DNA of 64,000 bases from Taiwanofungus camphoratus (lineage: Eukaryota; Basidiomycota; Agaricomycetes; Polyporales; Taiwanofungaceae), in NCBI GenBank assembly GCA_003999685.1, contig CP021223.1, positions 2,881,325 to 2,945,324 on the forward strand, read 5' to 3'. A program made the translations under genes and the position numbers. Shown piece after piece: positions 7,483 to 20,200 of this stretch. Under the pieces are notes generated by a model. The model saw nothing but the letters and a program-made list of their open reading frames with translations. It made no database searches and was not told the origin of the DNA. The first letter of the stretch is position 1, and every line of letters begins with the position of its first letter.

Positions 7483-10173
7483 ATGGGCGATCTTCACATC
7501 CCCTACCAGAATGCCGTGCGGACAACGGAAGAGTCTGCCAGTATGTCAGAGAACGGTCAAACCCAGTTCAAACTGGGTTCTTTCGCAGTTGATGAGCACA
7601 GGCCTATCAAGGTTGTTGTTATTGGGGCGGGCTTCAGCGGCATCATCGCTGGAATACGGTGCGTAGCGCACGGTTGATCTGCTTGATGTCCATAACATCC
7701 GTATGCATAAGCAGGTTTCCGCAGAAGTTGCAGAATCTTGATCTCACGATTTACGAAAAGAATGCCGGTATAGGTGGCACATGGTACACTAACAAATATC
7801 CGTGAGTTGCAGGCGCTTGTGAATTTCGTCCCTCGGTTGACCCAGGCTCCTTCTAGTGGCCTCGCCTGTGATATCCCTTCTCATTGTGTGAGTGTGCATG
7901 TCCTCTACATTCGAAACAGGACTGAGCAACGCATAGTACCAACTTACCTTTGAACAAAAAGTTAGGATACAATACTTGGTCAAATGATTGAGGCTCACAG
8001 TGCGATCTCACTAGACAGATTGGTCCAGCTGCTATGCGCCCGCTCACGAGATTCTCTCCTACATGCGGTCCGTGGTGGACAAATATAAGCTCATGCACTA
8101 CATAAAGCTGCAGCACGAACTCGTGCATGCGCAATACGACGAGCCGTCGGGCAAGTGGCATCTGCGCATCCGCCGACCAGCCGTCCGTGCAGGCGCTAAC
8201 GGGGGCCCGCCTGAGCTGGAAGAATTCGAGGATACGGCAGACATACTGTTCACAGCAGCTGGTGGACAGAGCAGGTGGAAGTGGCCGGACATCGAGGGGC
8301 TGCACGACTTCAAGGGGACATTGTTCCATTCTGCGAACTTTGATGTAGGGGAGCGGTCATGGGAAGACATGGTGACGGAATGGGCCGACAAGAGAGTCGG
8401 TGTGATCGGCATGGTAAGTCATTGTATTCTAATGGACGATGCGTGCGCCGGCTTAATACTTTCTGGTGGCTGTCAGGGTTCCAGCGCAGTCCAGATTGTG
8501 CCGGCGCTTCAGCCGAGAGTAGCTAAAGTAGTCAACTATTCCAGGAGCAAGGGATGGTTCTGTCCTCCATTGTCCGTCTCTAAGCTTGCAGAGCTTCTTA
8601 AGCGAGATCCCGCCACAGAAAATTGTGCGTATTCGCACTCCTTTTCTTGACTGTCTTTGCCCCAACACCGCTCCAGATGCGTTCACGGATGAAGACAAAC
8701 GGATGTTTGCGGATCCTATTCGCTACAAGGAGTTCAGGCATGCGCTTGAAGCGGACATGAACGTGAGATCTGAGCGCCTCGTTCATTGCTTTCTATACAG
8801 CCTGTTGACCAACCGAAAGTCGGCGCATCATCTTGTTTTGAGAGAGTCCGAGTTGCAGAAGGCCGTGCGTGCTGCTTGCAAGGGATACATGCTACAGAAG
8901 TTGGCCAAGAAGCCCTGGATCGCAGACCACCGTGAGCATGTATTTGATGACTACCCGCTTATTCAAATATCTCTAAAATGTCTCGTCACCGTCAGTGATA
9001 CCCGACTGGTCCGTCTGTAGTAGAAGACTAACTCCTGCTCCCGGGTACTTAGACGCCGTTTGTGAAGATAATGCGCGTATCTTTTACTGCACCTTTCTCA
9101 TTTGATAGCTAAGTGCCGCCTTCCAGGTCGAGTTCATACTTTCGGAGATCAAGCGTGTCACGGCGACTGGTATTGAAACAGCTGATGGGAAGCACGAAAG
9201 TCTCGACATAATCATATGCGCTACAGGTCAGTCACACTTTTTCTTACGACCCGAGAAGCTTATTGTATGTAATGATCCTCTCACTTCCAAAGGTTACGAT
9301 ACATCGTTCCAATACAAATTCCCAGTAATCGGACGTTCGGGAGTATCGATCCAGGAAAAATGGTCTCCCTACCCACAGACCTACTTGACTGTCTGTACTG
9401 ATGGGTTTCCCAACTGGTTTATGGCGTACGGTCCGAACGCCGCTAGCGGCGTGGGGTCTCTTCTGCCGACATTCCAGCGCCAAGTGGAGTACGCGGTAGA
9501 AGCAGCAAAAAAGCTGCAGAGGGAGCGGCTTAAGAGCATCGAGGTTAAAAGTGGGGCTGTAAAGGACTTTGACGAATATCTCGAGGTGAGTGCCCGTAGT
9601 TTACCACCTCGTGCAGGCATCACACATATTCTGACCCTGGGCGTGGCAAGCATTTCTTCCGTGATGTGAGTTCCCTGCTGGCATCGATCAAGTTTTGGAT
9701 CGGTTATGCTGAGCTAGACGTAATACATAGTCTGTCTACACGGAGAAGGTCAGATCATGGTACAAGGCCGGAAAGGAAGACGGTCGAGTCGTCGCAATCT
9801 ATCCAGGTCTGTGTTTCCTGTCCCTTATACTCAAATCTTAGCTCAAACGCACGACTACAGGCTCCACCCTGCATGCCCAGCGTGCACTCGCGTATCCTCG
9901 CTGGGAGGACTTTAATTACGAACTTGAAGATGGCGTACAGAATCGTATGTACTGGTTGGGGGACGGACAGACGAACAACGAGAAGACTATGTCTGGCGAT
10001 AGTGCGTTTCGTGATCACTTGAGCGGTTGCATCAGTACAAGAATTGATCACGTTTTTAGGAGCATGGTATTTGAACGACGATGAGCTCGATATTCCCCCT
10101 GGTGCGTGCGGTGCTCCCCGATATGCAGCATCCAGCTTGCTGATTCCATGTGAAACATGCAGTTCCAGCGTAA
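7483..10173 (+). CDS. FAD-dependent Baeyer-Villiger/FMO-type monooxygenase
   Basis: Sixteen exons join in one frame to a 605-residue flavoprotein: 7483-7658, 7715-7801, 7857-7887, 7937-7960, 8015-8413, 8477-8624, 8677-8762, 8820-8931, 8996-9072, 9127-9226, 9293-9585, 9651-9665, 9731-9806, 9861-10001, 10060-10101, 10163-10173. It has an N-terminal FAD Rossmann motif (VVVIGAGFSG), the GGTWYTNKYPG and CDIPSHCYQ blocks, a BVMO-like fingerprint (FKGTLFHSANFD, with Phe where Trp is common), the NADPH motif GVIGMGSSAVQIV and the ATGYD motif. Family members insert oxygen next to a ketone or oxidise heteroatoms using NADPH and O2. Several micro-exons (31, 24, 15 and 11 nt) occur, and the intron at 9073-9126 appears to be GC-AG. 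No partner biosynthetic genes surround it, so the substrate is unknown. Confidence 0.92.
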
Positions 10174-12919
10174 CAGAAACTCGGTAACAACAATACCAGT
10201 AGCCAAAGCGATTCTGGCATTCGGCGCTTCGAATCATCCTGTAAGTAATCCCAACGATGTCCCGGGTTCTCTCACGATCATACGCAAGCCCTGATACTTA
10301 CTGTATAGGTTTATATACGAGTATACTTCGTAATCTAGCGAAGAATATACGATCATGTGTGGTCTGTCGTTAAACGATCCTCGTCGAGACGGGAGATTCC
10401 AACATCCAGTATCAATCCATGTCGGCGTCTCGAGGTGAGGTATTCATTAATCGAGGATGTGCCTTCACTACCTTTGATCAGAAATTGACAAAAGGAACGT
10501 GATGAGCGCACGAGGTAGCCACTTATTCTTTAATGGTGCAGAAGTGTGTGATGCATTGCCCAATCTCATACCTGCGAGAGTCGCCGTTGCATTCATAAAC
10601 ATGACTGCACTAGTAAGGTTCTGGATATTCCTCGAAAGGACCGAATACTCTGAACCTATCGGAATACAGGGCGAATCCTGGAGCGCTTAGCGACCACTAT
10701 CTCACAAATGATTTATATTTGTCATGTTCAGGAGTTATTTTTTTTTGATTTCGGATAAATCAGGCACGGTCAATGGTACACATAGCTATAGCCTGTTGTG
10801 CTGGGAGTGTCGTGATGGTAGTGCAAGTTCCAGGACATGCACCGCGGATCAGCCGAATCATACTGACTCTGGAGTCGCGCCAGCATCACATTGCGCACGG
10901 TATTTACCATGATCAATGTTGACCACTATAAGTATCATTCTACTCCGGCCGGAGACTCGCAATCTCCCACATCGTCAACATGATGTTTGCCTTTATATTT
11001 CCGACTTCAAACACGTCCAGTGATTCCGAGTTTATCTATGAACTCTTCGACGTAAAGCGTTCTTTAGCTGATTCGCGCGGTCATCCTAATGGGCATGAGA
11101 TAGCAATTTTTCAACGCCTCTGCCTATCGATCCTCTAACTGATACCTTCAGGCCTCATTGACGAAATTTGTCAGATTGGCGCTATTACCAAAAGAATTCC
11201 CCGATTAAACGAGGAATCGCATGGAGGCACGCATTGGCTAGTATACACATGTAGCCGAAACAATGAGCTATGACATGAGCCCCACCTTCTCGAACGGTTC
11301 ATTGATAATACAGTACGGTCTAAGGCGCATTCAAGCAGCTAAGATGAGAGAGCATCATCGCTTCGCTTGACTTGCAGCCTCTGAATATGTCGGAGAAAGT
11401 GTGAGTGGCAATTCATGAAAGAAGAGAGAAATTATCTCGTACCGCGTCGTGTTGCATCTTCCAACAATTGTGTATCAACATGTTCCGCGGGAAGCTGTAC
11501 GTACCGAACGACCGAACCGCGTATGAAACAATTTTTCACCGCCATCTGTGGAGAGAGAGTTCGATCACTCCTGTCTACGAGGCTTGGCTGTGGAAAATTG
11601 CACGCACCATGTGTGGATGTCTCGCCTCGTCCAACACTTTAATGGAGTCGAGCCGAATGTTCAAGAACCTGGCCAAAATAATCTGATTAGCAGCGATGGA
11701 AAGGCTGCTGAAGATACACTACGGGAAAGTCGGTGAACAAGACTTACTGGTCAACAGATTTTAAAACGCCCGTAATGGAAAGATCATTCTTGAGTTCAAC
11801 GGTGACCCTCTGGTCCGTGAGCGTCTTAAACACAGAGAAGATGAGCTTCGGTAAAGTGAAACATGAGAATCGCGTTTTCAATTCATTTGTATAGAGTGCA
11901 TCTTACCATTAAAATCCAGGAGATGATTGAGGGAGTGTGAGGATGGTCAAGACTTATGGGCGTCTATGTGGAAAGTATACCGCCTAAAAAGGATTATCCT
12001 TGCGAGACCTTGAGGTGTTGTTGCGTCTTGGCACCGACAGTCTCCCGTCGTTCTTTTCATCCTGCATATCCGAGACATCCTTCTTTTCTTTCTACATACT
12101 AAGTATATGGCCCGATGGAACTTGTGGTTATGAGCGTGTTATTTGCGTATGTTTCATTTACATCCAAATTGTTTAATTCCAAAGCTATGTGCTCCCTTGC
12201 TTGAGATACAACAGATGATCGTCTGATACTATTCGTATACTTGACCTCAATTCAGCCTAATCACGGCCACTTGGTGGGCGTGCAAGTTTCTGGTATCGTT
12301 TGAGGTCAGTCCGGAACCCGCGCTACATGGATGGGGCTATACTTCGTACGTTTCTTAATCTGATATGTGCCATTCTGATGTCATTTGCATGGCTCGATGA
12401 CAATATAAAAATGTCCTATGTTAGGGTACCAACGGGTCCTTCGATGCGGATTCTCTTCAAGACCTGATGTTCCGGCAGTCTCGTCTCCCCTCCTTCTCTT
12501 CATTCTCACGGTAAAACTTCCATAGTAGGTTTCTCCTGCTTTACTCTGATCCGAACGGCTAGTACCATCTTGCATACCTGGTCTCGCCACTTGCTGCGCC
12601 GTGGTATAACTGTCGATCAGTCCAGTAAAGCCTCGGCGTCACTGCTTGCAAAGTCATTCGCGACCATAATCAAAGTGTCTATGTGGAAATTACCAAGGAT
12701 AATTAGCTTTATGTTGGCCATCCGGTGAGCAATACTTTGAACGGTATGTTTGTCCATGAGCTCCTCGGTACCATGTACACACCTTCTATTAATAAGTCTC
12801 TCAAGGATTCACCTCTTGTTTCTTGGATGCCGGTATATGTTCTGCACAACTCTATGCTGCGCAGTGCTGCTTGAAGTCGCTTTCAACCACATACTCTTTG
12901 TGGCTACAGTAGGACGGCA
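10174..12919. other. Gene-poor region
   Basis: No frame longer than about 95 codons and none resembling a known domain. I see no clear transposon ends, tRNA or tandem repeats. A 3' untranslated region of the monooxygenase probably occupies the first few hundred bases. Confidence 0.4.
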
Positions 12920-13492
12920 TCAGTTTTCTTGAGCATACGAGTTTTGACGAGCCTGCCTTTTTGCACCAAATTTATACGTACAGAATTTGTTCCTTTGTTT
13001 CGCTGCAAATTTCCCCTTCTCTTGCCACAGCTTCGCTGAAAGGGCAATGACCATTTTTTGTCGGGGAATGGTCTTGCGCCGAATTTTTGGTGGCAGATGT
13101 GCCCACTCGCTGACATTCGCTCCCTCGGGGAAAGTGGCCATGGTCTGCCGGGGAGTGACAGGGTTTATTTTTCGCTGGACGTATGGCGGCAAATATGCCC
13201 TATCAGTCAACGAGGGCCGTGAGCTGCTGGCCTCTGTCTTTTGAGCAATGTCTTCTGTGGCCTTAGGCCATTCGCCATCGACTATATCAAGGAAATGGAG
13301 AGTTGGCTTCATGAGAGCAATGGGACGGCGATCTTGCAGGAATGATATTGTTGCGCGCCGAGTCGTGACCTTAAAAACATAACCCAAGTGGCTCAGTGGC
13401 GCTTGGGCCCTCTCACTTCCTTTGTTCTCTCTTTTGTTGAATTGGCCTAAACGATGATACGTGCAATTGTGTCCGAATATGCTTAACGTCAT
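12920..13492 (-). CDS. Hypothetical basic protein with an internal duplication, doubtful
   Basis: A 190-residue minus-strand frame is Lys/Arg-rich and contains a tandem duplication: LPPYVQRKINP with PRQTM, then LPPKIRRKTIP with RQKM about 30 residues later. The duplication is also visible in the DNA at about 13040-13110 versus 13120-13205. No family is recognised and no splice partners were found, so it may be a gene fragment or a non-coding tandem repeat. Confidence 0.2.
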   Translation of the reverse strand: MTLSIFGHNCTYHRLGQFNKRENKGSERAQAPLSHLGYVFKVTTRRATISFLQDRRPIALMKPTLHFLDIVDGEWPKATEDIAQKTEASSSRPSLTDRAYLPPYVQRKINPVTPRQTMATFPEGANVSEWAHLPPKIRRKTIPRQKMVIALSAKLWQEKGKFAAKQRNKFCTYKFGAKRQARQNSYAQEN

Positions 13493-13859
13493 CGTGCTAG
13501 ACCATGGGTCAAAGCTGTCAAAGGCTCTTTATGTGTGGTTATTCTTTTCCTGCATGAAGCATTTATTTTGCGAGACAGAACTTGACTTGCGTACTAACGA
13601 GCCCGTCCTGTCGGAAACACGCGTCGGTTGTTCATGCGTCTTGTCTGTGAATATTCTGACCCTTTAAGTCTTTTGTACATTCTGTTCGGATGTAGGAGGA
13701 TTATTCGACAGCGGGGTTCTTTTGGTATAGGAAGTAGACTTCAAAATTTTTTTTGGAGTATCCACGCAGGTTGCCGTACAGCGTATATACCGTGTTGATA
13801 CAATTGCCAAGAATGAACCGTAGCACAGCACAAGAATAATCGCAATACAATACATCGAA
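13493..13859. other. Intergenic, downstream of SPC34
   Basis: No gene recognised. It includes the region immediately 3' of the SPC34 stop codon, where its terminator and polyadenylation region should lie. Confidence 0.4.
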
Positions 13860-15879
13860 TCATACATCGAACATGACGACCTGCTCCCTGCCACCCCGCT
13901 CAATCTTCAGTAGCCGCTTCGCGACACAGCCATATATCGGCCGCGTAACACTGGCGCCGCCCAGAGACCCGATGCCCGCGGCCGTGGTCTTCGCTGCGAG
14001 GATCTCCTTCAGCTTGATCAGGGGCAGCGCGTACGCGGGCGGCGCAGAGAGCAGCGCGAGGAGCATCTGCGCCGTGAGGACCTGTTGTGCGGTCGGCTGT
14101 GAGGGCGCAGCGGGGGGAGCCGCGGCGGCGAGAGAGAAGGAAGAGAGGCTGGCTGTGGAGGGTGAGGAGGGCGCGGGCGCGCGGTCGGCGAGGGTCCAGA
14201 GATGGGCACTGGCGGAAGCGCAGGTCAAGAGAGGCGCTTGCGTAATTGGAGAACGGTGGACGTACATGGTCTCTTTGGCACGTGGGTGTTTGTTTCCGCC
14301 AGACGCGTCGAACCGACGGCCGGGCATGATGAGTTCGCCTATCGAGGCCCAGATTTTCGACTAGACATACGGTAAAGTCAGCCAGCGGCGCTGCCTTCGG
14401 GGAAATGGGCAACGACATACGATGATGCTCTCGAGCTCGGTCGTCACCTTGATTTTCGGCCGTTTATTAGAGTTTGACGGCGTCTCTACCGGTGGACATG
14501 GTCCCATATGTGAGGCTGGCTCATCCCTTGCTTCCGCCGGTGTTGTGGGTTCTTCAGGCAACCAAGATGGCTGGGTGAGCGGTGGGGGCTTCGGTAAAAC
14601 GACCGTTCGTTCCTCATCCTCCCCGTCGATGTCTTCTGTATCTTCCATTTCTGGTGCCCCATCTTCATCATCGGTCACTGGCCCATCATCCAATGGCACA
14701 TCGCCAGATTCCACTGCGTGAGCAGGATCGCCAGCCATATGCTGGGGCGCAGCTCTCGACGCGGGCCTGCTTGCATTCAAATCTGGACCGCGTGACCGCA
14801 TAGGCACGGGGCTCGCGAATGAGACAGTAGAGACGTCTGCGAGATCGACGTGTTCGTCCAGCAGGGAGTCGCCTGCAAAGTGTAGCGTGCGCGCCGCCGC
14901 GGCGGGTGTGTTCCAGAAGGTCTCTTCCTGGGTATCTGGAGGCGATACGGGTGGGGGCTGAGGCGTCTGCGGTTTGGGCTTTGGTCTGGGCTTGAGAGGG
15001 AGGCGGACGGACATTTTTGAAGAGGTTTTTTGCTTCAGGAGTGCGTCTTTCTGGAATGTCGGAAGGAGGTATAGAGTTAGATCACAATATCATTGGTGTT
15101 GGGTGGTCGTACCCGTTTCTTCAATGCGGCTATCTGTGCCTGTGCATCCTGCATGCGGCGTTCTTCCTCGCGCACCATTGATTTGGGCGAAAGAGGTGGC
15201 CCTGAAGGGCCTGCGTTTGTGTGCTGTAATTAGTGGTTGGAGGCGAGCGAATGCACGTGTCAGGTAACCCACTTGCTTCAGCTGGTCGTTGAGACTTTGA
15301 ATGCTCTCGCGCACGGTTTCGAGTTGTTCGATGATCCTGAGCGCCTGCTCTGATGCACGAGGCATGGGCCTTATGGACTGGCTACACGTATTGATTGCGA
15401 ACATATAGACAAAGTGGGTTCCGTTCAGATGATGAACACCAGACTGCACGTGAGGATGGTGCTGGCCCCACTCACTATCGGTCGAGGTACTTGAGCGCTG
15501 CACGCGCATACACCTCCGGCTCATGCTCTCCCGTCCTCTGCGCATCCGGTCTGCCAAGCTTCGGTGCTGGGGGTTTCTTCAATGGGGTCGCGCCATGAAA
15601 CTCGACACGCGCGATCTCGCCGCGTCCATGGACGACATTTTCGGTATCATGTAGAGGGCGGGCTGCGGCAGGCTTTGCCGGGGGCACGAGGGTGAAAAGC
15701 CCGAGCTCGGCAGGGTCGATGTCGCGAATCAGGTCGCCGAGCGGGGCGTGGAGGACGGCGTTGGTGAAAGGGCCGAGAGCTGAAGTAGAGTCTAAAGGAG
15801 TCGCGGCAGCTGCGGCGGTTGAGCGAATGGACTTTGCGAGGTGGGAGATGCGGTCGACGTGGTCTGAGAGGCTGCTCAT
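13860..15879 (-). CDS. SPC34: DASH/Dam1 complex subunit Spc34-like, extended
   Basis: Six exons (15879-15476, 15381-15273, 15223-15113, 15050-14421, 14360-14266, 14208-13860) join in frame to 565 residues. The N-terminus carries the Spc34 signature (FTNAVLHAPLGDLIRDIDP, then ELGLFTLV), followed by two coiled-coil exons (LETVRESIQSLNDQL and REEERRMQDAQAQIAALKKR). Spc34 is a subunit of the microtubule-encircling DASH ring that couples kinetochores to spindle microtubules. After the coiled coil come a long acidic, proline-rich linker and a conserved-looking C-terminal domain (IWASIGELIMPGRRFD, then YGCVAKRLLKIERGG) that I do not recognise. Yeast Spc34 is about half this length. An ATG at 15014 could suggest a separate downstream gene, but the preceding exons splice into it in frame. 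Confidence 0.8.
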
Positions 15880-16324
15880 CGTGCTCCGCGATGAACACTG
15901 AACAGCCAGGCGCGCGGGGAGCGGACACACGGTTAGGCCGGCCCTAAATGTTTATCCACGTGACTTGAATCTATGTTGCCCAAGGGCAAAAATAGAATTT
16001 TTGACACGAGGTCACATACCATATTTGGAAACAAGCTTCCATATAGGATGCATCACGTGACTGATGTTACTTATATGTCACGGTGCAACTCTAAGGGTTA
16101 CCGTATATGGTAGCATACTGACATCTCAGTATAACGACTCAGGAGGGCCAAAGAGGCTTAGTTACAGTAAGCATTGCTTATTTTAAGTGTCTATACCATA
16201 GTTGTACACTTTATAGCCCAGTTGACACTGGAATAAAATCCCACTAACTGGTAAGAAATCCCGGTTAAGGGTCTCCTATGTATACCCCTGTGCCGATGCA
16301 TACCCCTTGCTGTGCATTCACCAG
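15880..16324. other. Intergenic, SPC34 promoter side
   Basis: No coding signal. SPC34 starts at 15879 on the minus strand, so its promoter lies here. Confidence 0.4.
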
Positions 16325-16930
16325 CTTTGTACAACGGCCTCTCAAGCACCGCAAGCTTCGCATAACCTCAAGAAACTTGTTGTGCATATGGATCTGGTAG
16401 TACTCTAATGGAATATCACCTTCAAGTAGTAGGAATTTTGTTGTAGCTGTTTTGCAACTTTGCAAGGTGAAAATGCATGAAAATGAGTCCCAGTATGGCC
16501 AGTAATTGACCATGATGAGCAAATCTAGTCTGATTCTGCTCGCTGTTCCTCCTGAAAATTTCAGTAAACCAGGGCTTCATGCTTTTAATTCAAACCTGCC
16601 CTGCTACTTAATGAAACAATCAACTGCCCATTTATTTGTGTCCAAAACAAAACATTGAGTGAGCGTGATGAACAGCAGCCACATTGCTCAGAAAGGGAAT
16701 AAATGCGAAGAAGCCGAGTATTAGCGTCGACATCCTGTGACACGTTGTGACAAACTTTTGCAATACACTTCCAAAATGCACTGTACTGTTCCGACATGGT
16801 TTCTTCGCTGTTTTCTACAAATGCTAGTAGACAATCCTGTAGCCAAGACCTTTGTCTATGCGTTGCTGGAATTCCGGGGTCATAAGATAATGTGTTTGCG
16901 GAGTTATTGACGATTTACAGAGAATTGTGC
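16325..16930 (+). repeat. Dispersed repeat R, copy 2
   Basis: Diverged counterpart of 4820-5465, same orientation. Shared blocks include CTGTTCCTCCTGAAAATTT near 16530-16560 and TGTGACAAACTTTTGCAATAC near 16740-16775. A minus-strand peptide at about 16330-16450 (IPLEYYQIH, then FLEV) matches the one in copy 1. It ends about 300 bp before the DOCK-family start codon and may therefore lie in that promoter. Confidence 0.7.
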
Positions 16931-17224
16931 AAAGCTGGTGAATGCATAGTCTATAAGTATGGCAAGCTATGAACCTCACCGACACCCGACAACCATTTCT
17001 TCCGCCTGACCCTTTCTACGCTCGCCTATTTATCTACCAGTACATTCCCGCCTATGAGCCCTCGCTATCGGAACGCTTGCAAGACCCGGAATTGAATTGA
17101 CGCTCGGGTATCGACCGTGAGAGCAGCTACAGGCGCACCTCTGATCGCGAGAGCCTACGGGCGCTGTGCTGTCTCCGTTAACGACGCTGCTAGCAGCACA
17201 AGTTCACTCTATTATACCCACGCC

Positions 17225-20200
17225 ATGGTCAACCTTGCAAACCAGCCACCAGGGCAGCGCAAGGGCGTATGGGAGCCCTTGCCTCTCATCATCTACGGGT
17301 ACGCCGTACACCCGCTCTCTCCCAATCGCCGCGACACCAAGCTCTCCAATCGCACCCGCCTGTCCACCTTCACCAACACCACCGATGCATCTGGCGACGA
17401 GCATCTCGTGCACAGAGATGTCGTCTCGCTCGAAGTCGGCGACAATGTCTACGCGTTCGAGAAGTATACCCCAAAAGACAAGGAGGTCGAGGGCGTCTGG
17501 TATCGAGGGTCTGTATCGCCGTTTGCTTTGAATTGTACGTTCCCTCACATGTTGCACTGCAGATACGTCGTCTGTACATCCCGCCGGCCGCAGGTGAACT
17601 GGGCGCTAGTGTCAGATCCGTCGTGCTCTACCCAGAAAGCAGCTGCAAAAGCCGACGAGTTCCAACAGGTCTTCATAGGCATCTTTCCCGCCTCCCACAT
17701 CTTTATCCGCGACCAACTTTCCGACGCAGAAGGCCGCTTGGCGGAACTCGCGAGCGCCTTGGGTGCCCCGGGCGTGAACGGGCACAGCTCTGACGCATAC
17801 GCTGCGTGGAATCGAGACAAGATCCTGAACGGCATGGACACCCCGAGGGAGAAGGACGATGACGAGGTGTCAAGAGGGGATGCCGTATCGCGCAAGTCGT
17901 TCAAGCTGACCCCTCCTCCAGATCAAGCCAACTCGGTGCGTGCTCGGCTCCCAGTCTATCCCGCCAGCATCCGGTCGTCGTCTCCCACCGAGTCGCAGGC
18001 GTTTAAATCGCTCCCTCCCCGACCTTCCTTGAAATCGAGCGACGACACGGCATCCGGGGCGGTTCAGCCCATCATCGACGAGATTGCGTCGGCGCTGCGG
18101 GAGTGGCACGGGCTGATGTTTCAGTACCTGGCGCGGCGCGACTACCGGCTGTTCCAGATCGTCAAGGAGCACATTGAGGCGCTGCACCTGGGGCGGCGGC
18201 AGCTGCTGGCGCAGACGCTGAGCTCCGAGGAGACAGTGAACCTGCGGCGCGAGTGCGTCGGACGCCTGGTGAGCGGCAACCTCGTCCAGGGCCTGGACGT
18301 GATCGTGCGGCACCCCACTTGGGGCGGCCTCGTCACCGTCGACGTCGAGGGCGAGATCGACACGCGCAGCTGGGTCAGCGCCGTGCGAATGTACGCGATG
18401 CAGGCGTCCCTCGCGTACATGGACGTGTCGCCCCCCACTGGCCAGCCGTACAACAAGTCCCTGCGCATGGGCCGCTCGATCGACGCGCCGTCCCCCGTGG
18501 TGCCGGTCCAGGCGCAGGCCCACTCCGTCTTCCCCGAAGTTTCGCGCAGCCGAGGGCAGCCTCGCATCCTGGGCTCGCTCGGGAGTGCGTCGCAGCCGGC
18601 GCGGGCCAAGTTCTACCATGTGTTCCTGGACCTGCGTGCGTTCGTGGCGTCGCCGTGTGCGCCGGGCGAGACCGCGGAGCTGCTCTTCTCGCTGTTCAAC
18701 AAGGAGGAATCCCGCTTTGTCTCGGAAGAGTTTTGTGTGGTGTTGAATCACAACGGGGTCCTTGCGCGGAACCCGCAGGCGCGCATCCGGACGCTGTTCA
18801 CCGACCTTGTCCAGTCTGATGCGCAGGCGCCGATATACCTCGTATGTCAGATTATTAGAAACGGTTCGATGAAGATGGGGAGCAGCATGGGCTCGATCGT
18901 GGAGAACGGCAGACGAGTCTCGGATGCCTCGCTCAGAGATAACGGGCGGACAAGTGGACATGCGTACGAGCCTTCAGCATCTTCCGGCGTGACTTTTGCC
19001 ACCGGGGGCTCGTCCACTGAGCTTCCGACGCACTTCAGGAGACCATTTGGCTGTGCCATTTTGGAACTCACGCAGCTCAACACGATGGCTGCGGAGCAGT
19101 CAGAGGTCTCCTCAACTAGAGAGCATACAATGCCCATCTTCGTCCCTACAAACGAGGCCACGTTCTCCATGCTTCACCAAGACATTCTCAATCACAACAC
19201 CAAGGAATATGAAAAGTCCCCTAGGTATGTTCGTGCCCCCAGCTCTAAGGACGTTTGTGCTCACGAATAAGAAGAGCCGAAATGATGGCGGTGTCCATCA
19301 AAATATTCTATGGTGATGCGGAAACAATCGTGCGCGAGAACACTTCCCTTCTCCAGGACACGCCACTCAGCTTGCGTCTTGGATTCCCCGATGTCGTCTT
19401 TCCTGGAGACGTGCGCAACGAGCTCTATATCAAACTGTGGAGTGGAGACTTCTCGCCTTCGCAGAGCAGCACAGCCCGTCGCAGCGTCGCCAATTTCGCC
19501 CGAGGCCAAGTAGGGCATGTGGCAGGCAATGTGCAGGTGACGATCGAGGTGAGAGACCACCTCGGCCGGACGGTCGAACGCGTCATTTCGCAATCCAGCG
19601 GTGAGCCGGAGATGACCCAGTTCCATTCCATGGTCTTCCAGCGAACCAGCCAGCCTACTTTCGGCGAATTGATCAAGCTAAGGCTTCCGTTTGAAGGAGC
19701 ACAGCAATGGCACCTGTTCTTTATGTTCCGGCATCGCAGTGCAAGGGAACGGTCAGCAAGTCGCGCGTCAGATGCTCCAGAGCGGCCGTTTGCGTTCGCG
19801 TTCTTGCCGTTATTTCCTGACGGCCGCGCTTTCCTCGAGGACGGTGCTCATACGCTTGTTCTTTATCGAGCTGAGCGGTTGAGTCAGATCAGTACCGATC
19901 TGTATCTTGCCGCTACCCCTTGGCTGCCTGCGAATCAAAGACCCGAACAAGTCTTCGTACCCGTTGAGCTGCAGAAACTCGCTCCACCCATGCGCGACAG
20001 CCTGATCATCCGATCTTCGCTGTGTTCGACCAAGTTTACCCAGAACTCAGTGTTGCTCAGTCTGCTGAACTGGGAAAAACTCGCGGACAAAGAAGTTCTT
20101 TCGACCATCCTGGCCAAATTCACATTTGTGGGTGAGGTCGAGATCGTCAAGTTCTTGCGAGACATCTTCGACTCCTTGTTTGCCATCCTCGTATCCAACA

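Noticed and set aside
8063-9020. Independent single-exon ORFs around 8.1-9.0 kb
   Set aside because: They are exons and retained introns of the flavin monooxygenase.
14361-15014. A separate gene starting at the ATG at 15014
   Set aside because: Upstream exons with Spc34 features splice into it in frame, making one gene more likely; kept as an alternative only.
17870-18961. A 363-codon minus-strand frame inside the DOCK gene
   Set aside because: GC-rich shadow of the plus-strand coding exon; Arg/His/Pro-rich composition and no domain.
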